A DNA stretch of 64,000 nucleotides from Streptomyces sp. HUAS YS2 (lineage in GTDB: Bacteria; Actinomycetota; Actinomycetes; Streptomycetales; Streptomycetaceae), in contig NZ_CP137573.1 in the NCBI RefSeq assembly GCF_033343995.1, positions 930,001-994,000 of the forward strand, in the 5' to 3' direction. The notes below the pieces were generated by a model. The model saw only the letters and a program-made list of their open reading frames with translations, was not told the DNA's origin and made no database searches. Below, in pieces: positions 44,208-52,242 of this stretch. The translations under genes were made by a program, and so were the position numbers. Position 1 is the stretch's first letter. Every line of letters begins with the position of its first letter.

Positions 44208-44426
44208 ATGGACGACGCGTCGATGGTGGGAATGCTCGGCCGGGTCACCGGCACCGTCGGGCCCGGCCTCGTCGGCGAGGTCATCGTCCGGATCCGGGGC
44301 GGGGCCGAGCACTTCCTCGCCTATCCGGCCACGGGCAAGGAACGGATGGAGCCGGGCACGGTGGTGACGGTGGTGGAGCACCTTCCTCCGCGCACCGTGT
44401 ATGTCACAGCCGCGTACGACAGTTGA
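44208..44426 (+). CDS. Small NfeD-like OB-fold protein
   Basis: Beta-rich protein of 72 residues: GMLGRVTGTVGPGLVGEVIV, FLAYPATGKERMEPGTVVTV and a final PPRTVYVTAAY strand. The pattern (GxxGxVxxxL...GxVxVxG...I..G..V.V) resembles the OB-fold C-terminal domain of NfeD, which pairs with flotillins. It is 85 bp upstream of the flotillin gene on the same strand, supporting that reading. There is no transmembrane segment, unlike full NfeD. Confidence 0.65.
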   Translation: MDDASMVGMLGRVTGTVGPGLVGEVIVRIRGGAEHFLAYPATGKERMEPGTVVTVVEHLPPRTVYVTAAYDS

Positions 44427-44463
44427 CCGATCCATTGAGCGCCGGGCACGAAAGGCGCACACT

Positions 44464-44500
44464 CCCTTCACCGGGGCCGGACCGCGGCGCCGGTGAAGGG
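44464..44500 (+). repeat. Hairpin between the NfeD-like and flotillin genes
   Basis: Perfect 11-bp inverted repeat, CCCTTCACCGG (44464-44474) and CCGGTGAAGGG (44490-44500). The right arm directly abuts the flotillin ribosome site GGAGG (44501-44505). It could be an attenuator or affect translation initiation. Confidence 0.6.
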
Positions 44501-44510
44501 GGAGGTGCCC

Positions 44511-45926
44511 ATGGGCATCGGCATCGTGGCGGGCGGCGTTCTCGGCGCCCTCGTCGTCCTGATCGCACTGTTCAAACTGATGTGGCGCGTCGCGGAACCC
44601 AATGAGGCGCTCATCATCTCGGGCTCGAACCACAAGATGGAGGGCCTGGGCGAGGGCATGGGGTTCCGTATCGTCACCGGGCGCGGAACGCTCGTCCTGC
44701 CCGGTGTGCAGGCGGTGCGGAAACTGTCGCTGGACCTCAACGAGACGCAGTTGTCCGTGGAGTGCGTGACCCACCAGGGCATTCCGCTCAAGGTCCGCGG
44801 CGTGGTGATCTTCAAGGTGGGCGACGACTTCGTGTCGATCGCCAACGCGGCCCGCCGCTTCCTCGACCAGCAGAAGCTGATGTCGGAGCGGGTGCACATC
44901 GTGTTCGCGGGTCATCTGCGCGCCATCGTCGGCGGGTTGACGGTCGAGGACATGATCCGCGACCGGGAGAAGCTGACCGGGCAGGCCCGTTCGGCCTGTG
45001 GCACGGAGATGGAGAAGCTCGGCCTGATCGTCGACTCGCTGCAGATCCACGAGATCGAGGACCCGACCGGCTACATCAAGAACCTGGCCGCGCCGCACGC
45101 CGCGGCCGTCCAGCGGGACGCCCGGATCGCTCAGGCGGAGGCGAACCGGCTGGCGACCGAGGCGGAGCAGATGGCCGCGGCCCGGATGTCGGAGGCGACC
45201 CGGGACAGCGAGATCCTGCAGGCCGGCTATCAGGCAGAGCGGGACAAGGCGTCCGCGAAGGCCCGGCAGGCGGGTCCGCTCGCGGAGGCCGGGGCCCGGC
45301 AGGAGGTGGTCGTCCAGGAGACCCGGGTGGCCGAGCTGGAGGCGCACCGGCGCGAGCAGCAGCTCCAGGCGGACGTCCGCAAGCCGGCGGACGCGGCGGC
45401 GTACGAGAAGCGGACGCTGGCCGAGGCGGAGCGCGACGCGCGGATCTCGGCGGCCCAGGCCGAGGCGAAGGAGACCGAGCTGGCGAGCGCCGCGACGGCG
45501 ACCGCGACCCGGCTGACCGGCGAGGCGGAGGCCGCTGCGGCGCAGGCGAAGGGCCTGGCGGTGGCCGAGTCGACCCGGGCGAAGGGTCTCGCCGAGGCGG
45601 AGTCCATCAAGGCGCGGGCGGCGGCGCTCGCGGAGAACCAGGACGCGGTGGTCGCGCAGCAACTGGCCGAGAAGTGGCCGGAGATCGTGGAGGCGGGCGC
45701 GTCGGCGTTCGGCAACGTGGACCAGATGGTGCTGCTGAACGGCGCGGACGGCATGGCGGACATGTTCGCCAAGGCGCTGACCATGGGCGGTACGGGCCTG
45801 GGCCTGGCCCGTCAGCTCCTCGCGACGATGGGCCCGAACGGACAGCAGGCCGGGGCTCCGGCGCCGTCGATGAACGGCTCGGGCCCGCGGTCCGAGGCGA
45901 TCGCGGTGACCGACGCGCAGGACTGA
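44511..45926 (+). CDS. Flotillin-family protein
   Basis: Membrane scaffold of 471 residues. An N-terminal hydrophobic helix (GIGIVAGGVLGALVVLIALF) anchors it, followed by the SPFH/band-7 domain (about 30-190: GRGTLVLPGVQAVRKLSLDL, TVEDMIRDREKL). Residues about 195-390 form the long Ala/Glu-rich flotillin coiled coil with repeated A-E-A motifs, including tandem A-K-G-L-A-x-A-E-S-x units. The C-terminus ends in a disordered tail. Flotillins organise membrane microdomains; pairing with an NfeD-like gene is typical. Confidence 0.85.
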   Translation: MGIGIVAGGVLGALVVLIALFKLMWRVAEPNEALIISGSNHKMEGLGEGMGFRIVTGRGTLVLPGVQAVRKLSLDLNETQLSVECVTHQGIPLKVRGVVIFKVGDDFVSIANAARRFLDQQKLMSERVHIVFAGHLRAIVGGLTVEDMIRDREKLTGQARSACGTEMEKLGLIVDSLQIHEIEDPTGYIKNLAAPHAAAVQRDARIAQAEANRLATEAEQMAAARMSEATRDSEILQAGYQAERDKASAKARQAGPLAEAGARQEVVVQETRVAELEAHRREQQLQADVRKPADAAAYEKRTLAEAERDARISAAQAEAKETELASAATATATRLTGEAEAAAAQAKGLAVAESTRAKGLAEAESIKARAAALAENQDAVVAQQLAEKWPEIVEAGASAFGNVDQMVLLNGADGMADMFAKALTMGGTGLGLARQLLATMGPNGQQAGAPAPSMNGSGPRSEAIAVTDAQD

Positions 45927-45936
45927 GCGGCGGTAC

Positions 45937-45974
45937 GGGGGCCGGGCGGCGGTACGCGCCTCCGCCCGGGCCCC
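45937..45974. terminator. Probable terminator between flotillin and PARG genes
   Basis: Imperfect GC-rich stem (GGGGGCCGGGCGG against CCGCCCGGGCCCC, one bulge) between convergent genes. Confidence 0.45.
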
Positions 45975-45979
45975 ACGCT

Positions 45980-46867
45980 CTAGGCGGACGCGTCCGTGGT
46001 CTCCGCGGTCTCGGCGATCCCGGCGGTCTCGGCGGTCCCGGCGGTCTCCGCGGCGAAGACGTCCCGGAACGCCGCCACGGTCGTCCGGTCCCGGCCCCGG
46101 TCCAGGATCGCGAAGACCACCTGGTCGAAGTGGCCGGCGAAGCGTCCGTCGCCGGTGAGCAGGGCCCGGAACGTGCCGGCGACGTCCGCCGGGCTGTTCA
46201 TGAAGACGCCGCAGCCCCAGGCCCCCAGGACGAGCCGGCGGTAGCCGCCGGCCACCGCGGTCTCCAGGACTCGCTCGGCCCGCGAGGCGAGGACGGCCGG
46301 TATCCGGCCGGCCTGCTCGGGCGCGGTCCGGCGGATGACACCCGCGTTGGGCGCCGGTGACGTGAGGAATCCGACCGTGTACGGGGCGTCGAGCAGCCGG
46401 TCGCGGTCGTCGCGGATGACGGGCACACCGGGCGAGAGGATCACCCGGTCCGTGTAGAACGCGTCCTTGGCGGTCCGGTGGTGCTCGTAGTACTCGGGCA
46501 CGCGCAGCAGCGTCGTGTAGAGCGCCGAGCCCCGGCAGACGGCCTCCTCCTGGGCCTGTGCGCCGTTCAGGTAGCCGCCGCCCGGGTTGCGGGCCGAGGC
46601 GAAGTTCAGCACGGCTACCGGGTCGGTCCCGGCCCGGGTGAGCCGGTGGGCCGCCGCGAGGCTGCTCTCGCCGGTGACCTCGAAGCGGGTGGTGCGGTCG
46701 GTGTCCGGGGTGACGGGGACCGGCTCGGGGCCGTACAGCGTGGTGTGCTCCAGGGCGGCGGTCAGCTCGGCCTCGATCGACACCGACCGCCCGCCGGGGC
46801 CCCGGTACCGCCCGGCCTCGACGATCTCCTCGGTCTCGCGTGCGATGGCCCGCAGTCGTGCGCTCAT
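45980..46867 (-). CDS. Bacterial poly(ADP-ribose) glycohydrolase (TIGR02452 family)
   Basis: Macrodomain-type PARG of 295 residues that removes ADP-ribose chains. The catalytic signature NPGGGYLNGAQAQEEAVCR (GGG-x6-QEE) is intact, preceded by VAVLNFASARNPGGG and followed by YTDRVILSPGV and LGAWGCGVFMNSPADVA, as expected. Residues after about 275 form a low-complexity tail of A-E-T-A-G-like repeats that is not part of the fold. ATG 46867 gives the usual N-terminus; ATG 46879 is also possible. It is convergent with flotillin and has no obvious ADP-ribosyltransferase partner here. Confidence 0.83.
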   Translation of the reverse strand: MSARLRAIARETEEIVEAGRYRGPGGRSVSIEAELTAALEHTTLYGPEPVPVTPDTDRTTRFEVTGESSLAAAHRLTRAGTDPVAVLNFASARNPGGGYLNGAQAQEEAVCRGSALYTTLLRVPEYYEHHRTAKDAFYTDRVILSPGVPVIRDDRDRLLDAPYTVGFLTSPAPNAGVIRRTAPEQAGRIPAVLASRAERVLETAVAGGYRRLVLGAWGCGVFMNSPADVAGTFRALLTGDGRFAGHFDQVVFAILDRGRDRTTVAAFRDVFAAETAGTAETAGIAETAETTDASA

Positions 46868-46969
46868 GGGCGCCAGCATGATCGGTTCCGGACGGCCGCG
46901 GCAACGGGTTTTGGCCGGTGACGGGCGGGACGGGAGTGGCCGGTGGGCCTCGTGGCGCGGGAGGCGCTC

Positions 46970-46998
46970 TTGCAGGGCTCACGGCGGTGGCTTTAGGT
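46970..46998 (+). promoter_or_regulatory. Predicted promoter of egtABCD
   Basis: TTGCAG (46970-46975), 17 bases, TTAGGT (46993-46998). A start near 47005 would leave a leader of about 25 bases before the egtA ATG, which includes AGGAGG. Confidence 0.45.
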
Positions 46999-47030
46999 GG
47001 ACTCAGAGCCTTCGGACAGGAGGATCCGAC

Positions 47031-48341
47031 ATGTCGTCTGGCGACCGCACCGCCAGTGGACCACCGCACGACCGGTACGCGCCGCTGACCGGGGAGTTCT
47101 CCCAGGAACTCACTGAGGACGAGGCGGAGGATCTGCTGCGCTGCATCTGTTTCAAGACCGGCCCGCCCCGCACGGTCGGGGCCGAGCTGGAGTGGCTGAT
47201 ACACGAGCGGTCTCGGCCGCAGGCTCCCGTCCCCGCGCCGCGGCTCGCCGCAGCGCTCCAGTCCGTCCGGGACCGCCCGCTGGTCTCGGCCCTCACCATC
47301 GAACCCGGCGGGCAGCTGGAGCTCAGCTCGCCGCCCGCAGCCTCCCTCATGGAGTGTCTGGACCTCCTCGCCGCCGACCTGGCCGTCGTCCGGGACACCC
47401 TGCGGCCGCTCGGCCTCGACCTCGACGGCTACGGCGTCGACCCCTGGCACGCACGGCGCGAGCGCATCCTGCGTGAGCCCCGGTACGACGCGATGGAAGC
47501 CTCTCTCGCCCGCAACGGCCCGGACGGCCGGGCCATGATGTGCGACTCGGCGTCCATCCAGGTCTGTCTGGACGCCGGCCTCGAGGAGCCCGGTCCGCTC
47601 GGGTACCACCGCCGCTGGCAGCTGACCCATCTGCTCGGCGCGGTCCTGGTGGCCGCTTTCGCGAACTCGCCGGTGTACGGCCGCCGGCGCACCGGCTGGC
47701 GCTCGACCCGGCAGTCCCTGTGGGCCTATCTCGACCCGGTCCGCGGGCTCGCGCCGGCGCCCGGGCGGGAGCCCCGGGCCGCCTGGGCGGCCCACGTGCT
47801 GGACACGCCGGTGATGTGCATCCGCGCCGAGGACGGGCCCTGGACGGTGCCGGAGGGCCTCACGTTCCGGCAGTGGCTGCGCTCCCGACGGCCCCGGCCG
47901 CCGCGGCGCGACGACCTCGACTACCACCTGACCACGCTCTTCCCGCCGGTCCGGCCGCGCGGGCACCTCGAGCTGCGGATGATCGACGCGCAGCGCGGCC
48001 CGGACGGATGGATGGTACCGGTGGCGGTGACGACCGCGCTGTTCGAGGATCCGGAGGCCGCGGAGACGGTGTACCGGGCCGTGAAGCCGCTCGCAGAGCT
48101 GGCGGGTCCGGTGCCCGCGCCGCGCAACCCGCTCTGGCTGGACGCGGCCCGCTACGGACTGGGGACCCCGGACCTGCACGCCGCCGCGCTCACCTGTTTC
48201 GGGGCGGCGCTGGAGGCGCTGCCCCGGATCGGCGCGACCGCCGCGGTGCTCGACGCGGTGGCCGCGTTCCACGACCGCTATGTCGTCCCGGGCCGATGTC
48301 CGGCCGACGACGTGACCGACGCGAAGGAGGTGCGGTCATGA
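47031..48341 (+). CDS. egtA: Glutamate-cysteine ligase EgtA
   Basis: Makes gamma-glutamylcysteine, the sulfur donor substrate for EgtB in ergothioneine synthesis. The protein of 436 residues belongs to the GCS2 family: TVGAELEWLI carries the metal-binding glutamate, ALTIEPGGQLELSSPPAASL is the glutamate-binding segment, and RGHLELRMIDAQRGPDGW is the conserved C-terminal motif. AGGAGG precedes ATG 47031. Its stop overlaps the egtB start (ATGA), giving tight coupling. Assignment rests on family motifs and on heading an egtABCD cluster. Confidence 0.92.
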   Translation: MSSGDRTASGPPHDRYAPLTGEFSQELTEDEAEDLLRCICFKTGPPRTVGAELEWLIHERSRPQAPVPAPRLAAALQSVRDRPLVSALTIEPGGQLELSSPPAASLMECLDLLAADLAVVRDTLRPLGLDLDGYGVDPWHARRERILREPRYDAMEASLARNGPDGRAMMCDSASIQVCLDAGLEEPGPLGYHRRWQLTHLLGAVLVAAFANSPVYGRRRTGWRSTRQSLWAYLDPVRGLAPAPGREPRAAWAAHVLDTPVMCIRAEDGPWTVPEGLTFRQWLRSRRPRPPRRDDLDYHLTTLFPPVRPRGHLELRMIDAQRGPDGWMVPVAVTTALFEDPEAAETVYRAVKPLAELAGPVPAPRNPLWLDAARYGLGTPDLHAAALTCFGAALEALPRIGATAAVLDAVAAFHDRYVVPGRCPADDVTDAKEVRS

Positions 48342-49654
48342 CCGTGACCGACGAGACGACCCTGCGGCAGCGCGCGCTGGACGCCCTGCTCACCGCCCGG
48401 AACCGCACCTCGCTGCTGACCGACTGCGTGGACGACGGCGAACTCACCGCCCAGCACTCGCCGTTGATGTCCCCGCTGGTGTGGGACCTGGCGCACATCT
48501 CCAACCAGGAGGAGCAGTGGCTGTGGCGGACGGTCGCCGGCCGCGCCGCGCTGCGCCCCGAGATCGACTCCGTCTACGACGCCTTCGAGCATCCGCGGTC
48601 GGTCCGGCCCACGCTGCCGCTGCTGCCGCCCGCCGAGGCCCGTGCGTACGCCTCGGACGTCCGCGCCCGGGTCCTCGACGTGCTGGACCGCACCGCGCTG
48701 GAGGGCCGGCCGCTGGTCGAGTCCGCCTTCGCGTTCGGCATGATCGCCCAGCACGAGCAGCAGCACGACGAGACGATGCTGATCACCCATCAGCTGCGCA
48801 GAGGCCCGGCCGTCCTCACCGCGCCCCCACCGCCCGCCAACGGCGCGGGCGACCTGCTGCCCGCCGAAGTCCGGGTGCCGGGGGGCCCGTTCACCATGGG
48901 CACCTCGGACGAGCCGTGGGCCCTGGACAACGAGCGTCCGGCGCACACCCGGATCACGCCCGCGTTCTTCATCGACACCGTGCCGGTCACGAACGGCGCG
49001 TACCTGCGTTTCATCGCCGACGGCGGCTACACGGACGAACGCTGGTGGCGGCTGGAGGGCTGGGCGCAGATCCGGCAGCACTCCATCGCCGCGCCGCTGT
49101 TCTGGCGGAAGGACGGCGGGCAGTGGCTGCGCCGCCGGTTCGGCGTCGACGAGCCGGTCCCCGAGGACCAGCCGGTGGTGCACGTCAGCTGGTACGAGGC
49201 GGACGCCTACGCCCGCTGGGCGGGCCGCCGGCTCCCCACCGAGGCCGAGTGGGAGAAGGCGGCCCGGCACGACCCGGCGAGCGGCCGCTCCCGGCGGTAC
49301 CCGTGGGGCGACGCGGACCCGACGCCCGCGCACGCCAACCTGGGGCAGCGGCACCTGAGTCCGGCGCCGGCCGGCAGCTACCCCGAGGGGCGCTCGCCGC
49401 TCGGCGTGCGGCAGCTGATCGGCGACGTGTGGGAGTGGACGGCGAGCGACTTCCTGCCGTACCCCGGGTTCACCGCCTTCCCGTACAAGGAGTACTCGGA
49501 GGTCTTCTTCGGCGACGCGCACAAGGTGCTGCGCGGCGGCTCGTTCGCCGTCGACGCGGTGGCCTGCCGGGGGACGTTCCGCAACTGGGACCTGCCGGTG
49601 CGCCGCCAGATCTTCTCGGGGTTCCGTACCGCACGAGACGCGGAGCCCTCCTGA
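48338..49654 (+). CDS. egtB: Ergothioneine sulfoxide synthase EgtB
   Basis: Non-heme iron enzyme of 438 residues that joins gamma-glutamylcysteine to hercynine with O2. An N-terminal DinB-like helical domain supplies the iron histidines: H53 in LAHISNQEEQW and H139/H143 in QHEQQHDETML. The C-terminal formylglycine-generating-type (FGE-sulfatase) domain has GGPFTMGTSDEPWALDNERP, RRLPTEAEWEKAAR and GDVWEWTASDFLPYPGF. Length and layout are normal. Coupled to egtA and egtC by overlapping stop/start codons. Confidence 0.93.
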   Translation: MTVTDETTLRQRALDALLTARNRTSLLTDCVDDGELTAQHSPLMSPLVWDLAHISNQEEQWLWRTVAGRAALRPEIDSVYDAFEHPRSVRPTLPLLPPAEARAYASDVRARVLDVLDRTALEGRPLVESAFAFGMIAQHEQQHDETMLITHQLRRGPAVLTAPPPPANGAGDLLPAEVRVPGGPFTMGTSDEPWALDNERPAHTRITPAFFIDTVPVTNGAYLRFIADGGYTDERWWRLEGWAQIRQHSIAAPLFWRKDGGQWLRRRFGVDEPVPEDQPVVHVSWYEADAYARWAGRRLPTEAEWEKAARHDPASGRSRRYPWGDADPTPAHANLGQRHLSPAPAGSYPEGRSPLGVRQLIGDVWEWTASDFLPYPGFTAFPYKEYSEVFFGDAHKVLRGGSFAVDAVACRGTFRNWDLPVRRQIFSGFRTARDAEPS

Positions 49655-50412
49655 TGTGCCGTCATATCGCCTATGTGGGCGAGCCGGTGGCGCTCGGCGC
49701 GGTTCTCGCCGAGCCGCCGCACGGCCTGGTGCGACAGTCCTGGAGCCCGCGCCGGCAGCGGTACGGGACGGTGAACGCGGACGGATTCGGCGTCGGCTGG
49801 TACGCGGACGGCGATCCGGTGCCGGCGCGCTACCGCCGGACCGGCCCGATCTGGGCCGACCCGTCGTTCACCGATCTGGCCCGCGTCGTACGGACGGGCG
49901 CGCTGCTCGCCGCCGTCCGGGACGCCACCCTGCCCGGCGCGGACGGGGAGGCCGCCGCGGCCCCGTTCGCCGCCGGTCCGTGGCTGTTCAGCCACAACGG
50001 GGCGGTCCCGGGCTGGCCGGACTCGCTGGCCGCCGCGGCCGCGGAGCTGCCGGCAGCCGAGCTGCTGTCCCTGGCGGCGCGTACCGACTCGGCCCTGGTC
50101 TGGGCGCTGGTGCTGCACCGGCTCCGGGCCGGTGACGAGGCCGGCCGGGCCCTCGCCGACGTGGTGCGGGCGGTGGCCGCCGCCGCGCCGGGGTCGCGGC
50201 TGAACCTGCTGCTCACCGACGGACGGACGGTCCACGCGACCGCCTGGGGGGACACGCTCTGGTACCTGCCCGGCCCGGCCGGGCGGGGCACGGTGGTGGC
50301 CTCGGAGCCGTACGACGACGACCCGGCCTGGCGCGAGGCGCCGGACCGGACCCTGCTGACCGCGACCCGCACCGACGTCCGTCTCTCTCCGCTCAAGGAG
50401 CCTTCCTCGTGA
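49654..50412 (+). CDS. egtC: Gamma-glutamyl hercynylcysteine sulfoxide amidohydrolase EgtC
   Basis: Class-II glutamine-amidotransferase-like hydrolase of 252 residues that removes the glutamate from the EgtB product. The nucleophile is Cys2, exposed after Met removal (MCRHIAYVGEPV). NADGFGVGWYADG and SHNGAVPGW (the H-N-G loop) are the other hallmark segments. It overlaps egtB by one base (TGATG) and egtD by four bases (GTGA). Confidence 0.93.
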   Translation: MCRHIAYVGEPVALGAVLAEPPHGLVRQSWSPRRQRYGTVNADGFGVGWYADGDPVPARYRRTGPIWADPSFTDLARVVRTGALLAAVRDATLPGADGEAAAAPFAAGPWLFSHNGAVPGWPDSLAAAAAELPAAELLSLAARTDSALVWALVLHRLRAGDEAGRALADVVRAVAAAAPGSRLNLLLTDGRTVHATAWGDTLWYLPGPAGRGTVVASEPYDDDPAWREAPDRTLLTATRTDVRLSPLKEPSS

Positions 50413-51374
50413 GCCCGTTCCAGCTGACCCGCACCCTCCCCGAGGACGCCACGGACGCCGATCTGCGCGCCGATGTCCTGCAGGGGCTGACGAGCATGCC
50501 CAAGGAGCTGCCGCCGAAGTGGTTCTACGACGCGCGCGGCAGCGAGCTGTTCGAGGAGATCACCCGGCTGCCCGAGTACTACCCGACCCGCGCGGAGCGG
50601 GAGATCCTGATCGCCCGGGCCCCGCGGATCGCGGCGGAGACGGGGGCGCGCACGCTGATAGAGCTGGGATCCGGCTCGTCGGAGAAGACCCGCCACCTGA
50701 TCGACGCGCTGCTGCCCGCCCTCGACACGTACGTACCGGTGGACGTGAGCGCGTCCGCGCTGACCGGGGCGGCGGAGGCGCTGCTCGCCGAGCGGCCGGG
50801 ACTGCGGATCCACGCGCTGATCGCGGACTTCACCCGTGGCCTGGAGCTGCCGGCAGCTCCCGGGCCGCGGCTGGTCGCCTTCCTCGGCGGCACGATCGGC
50901 AATCTGCTGCCGCCGGAGCGGCGTGCGTTCCTCACGTCGGTTCGGGCGGTCCTTTCACCCGGGGACGCGCTGCTGCTCGGCACCGACCTGGTGAAGGACG
51001 AGGCGACGCTGGTCGCCGCTTACGACGACGCGGCCGGGGTGACGGCCGCGTTCAACAAGAACGTGCTGTCGGTGATCGCGCGCGAGCTGGGCGCGGACGT
51101 GAACCCGGCGGACTTCGACCATGTGGCCCGGTGGGACCGGGAGCACGAGTGGATCGAGATGCGGCTCCGCGCCCGTCACGCGCTGACCGTGAAGATCCCC
51201 GAACTGGACCTGGCGGCGCCGTTCGCGGCGGGCGAGGAGATGCGGACGGAGGTGTCGGCGAAGTTCCGTCAGGAGGGCGTACGGGCGGAGCTGGCGGACG
51301 CGGAGCTTGAGCTGACCCACTGGTGGACGGACCGGGAGGGCAGGTTCGCGCTGTCGTTGTCGAAGGCCCGTTGA
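50409..51374 (+). CDS. egtD: L-histidine N-alpha-trimethyltransferase EgtD
   Basis: SAM-dependent methyltransferase of 321 residues that converts histidine to hercynine, the first ergothioneine intermediate. The family opening (LRADVLQGLTSMPKELPPKWFYDARGSELFEEITRLPEYYPTR region) is present, the SAM site is LIELGSGSSEKTRHLI, and FLGGTIGNLLPPERRAFL matches the conserved core. Ends with a W-W-T-D motif near the C-terminus. The last 323 bp are overlapped on the other strand by the acyltransferase frame. No egtE (PLP lyase) gene follows. Confidence 0.94.
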   Translation: MSPFQLTRTLPEDATDADLRADVLQGLTSMPKELPPKWFYDARGSELFEEITRLPEYYPTRAEREILIARAPRIAAETGARTLIELGSGSSEKTRHLIDALLPALDTYVPVDVSASALTGAAEALLAERPGLRIHALIADFTRGLELPAAPGPRLVAFLGGTIGNLLPPERRAFLTSVRAVLSPGDALLLGTDLVKDEATLVAAYDDAAGVTAAFNKNVLSVIARELGADVNPADFDHVARWDREHEWIEMRLRARHALTVKIPELDLAAPFAAGEEMRTEVSAKFRQEGVRAELADAELELTHWWTDREGRFALSLSKAR

Positions 51375-52242
51375 GCGGGCACGGACGGCGTTCCGGCGGG
51401 CCGGCCGGTGACGGCGGGCCCGCCGTCACGGCCTGCTGGGCGGCGCGGGCCAGGGCGCGGCGGTCCGGGTGGGCGGTCGCCGGGATCGGCGGCAGGACCG
51501 TGATGTCGGCGGTCAGGCCGCGGGTCCTGGCGATCCGCCAGAGCGAGGCGGCCAGCGGGTCGTCGGCGACGAAGGCCGCCGGGTCGGTGGGGGTGTAGGC
51601 GAGCCGTACCGGCTGGACGGCCGTGCCGGCGTCGAGGGCCGCTTGGAATGCCGCGGGCCGGAACCGGCCCTGGGCGCGGCCGCACCAGGTGGAGCCCTCG
51701 GGGAACACGACGACCCGGGACCCGCCGGTGAGCGCGTCGGCGATCCGCCGGACCGCTCCCGGCAGGGCCCGTAGGCCGTCCCGGTCGAGGAAGAGGGTGC
51801 CGCCGCGCGCGGCGAGCGGGCCGAGCACCGGCCAGTCCCGGACCTCCTGCTTGGCGAGCATGCGGCCCGGCAGCACGGCCGCGACCAGGGGGATGTCCAG
51901 CCAGGAGACGTGGTTGGCGACGACCAGCACCGGCACCCGCGCGGTCGGGGCCTGGCACCCGTGGCCCTGGACCCGCACCCCGAAGGCCCGCAGCACCGCC
52001 CGTGCCCAGCGGCGTACGAGCGCGGCCCGCGCCGCCGCGGGCAGGGCGGCGGTGAGCGGGGCGCACAGCACGCCGACGAGGACGGTGCCGAGCCCCGCGG
52101 CCAGCCGGGCCGCGGCCCGGACCGGGCCGACGCGGTGCGCGCCGGCTCCCGGGTGGACGGCGCACCGGCCGGCGGTGCAGGGCGCCGTGGGCAGCCACGG
52201 CGAGACGGCCGCCGGGGCGGGGCGGCCGGGCGCCGTCGTCAT
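51052..52242 (-). CDS. Lysophospholipid acyltransferase (PlsC/OlsA-like) with antisense tail
   Basis: 1-acyl-glycerol-3-phosphate acyltransferase family. After a variable N-terminus, a hydrophobic helix precedes the catalytic NHVSWLD (HX4D) and the later GGTLFLDRDG, VVFPEGSTW and VRLAYTPTD motifs. The recognisable domain ends at about residue 280 (AAQQAVTAG). The frame then continues about 115 residues of Pro/Ser/Arg-rich sequence antisense to the end of egtD, which looks like non-coding translation; a lost stop or a frameshift near 51375-51440 is likely. The start overlaps the GNAT gene stop (ATGA). The pair suggests ornithine-lipid synthesis. Confidence 0.75.
   Translation of the reverse strand: MTTAPGRPAPAAVSPWLPTAPCTAGRCAVHPGAGAHRVGPVRAAARLAAGLGTVLVGVLCAPLTAALPAAARAALVRRWARAVLRAFGVRVQGHGCQAPTARVPVLVVANHVSWLDIPLVAAVLPGRMLAKQEVRDWPVLGPLAARGGTLFLDRDGLRALPGAVRRIADALTGGSRVVVFPEGSTWCGRAQGRFRPAAFQAALDAGTAVQPVRLAYTPTDPAAFVADDPLAASLWRIARTRGLTADITVLPPIPATAHPDRRALARAAQQAVTAGPPSPAGPPERRPCPLNGPSTTTARTCPPGPSTSGSAQAPRPPAPPVRPPDGTSPTPPSASPRPPRTAPPGPVRGSSRSARDGRGAASRSTRAPGPTGPHGRSPPGSRPRPARARSPTARSC

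Noticed and set aside
44202..48272. A 1356-residue minus-strand open frame through flotillin and egtA
   Set aside because: It covers several convincing genes on the other strand and contains no recognised domain of its own except where it shadows PARG out of frame.
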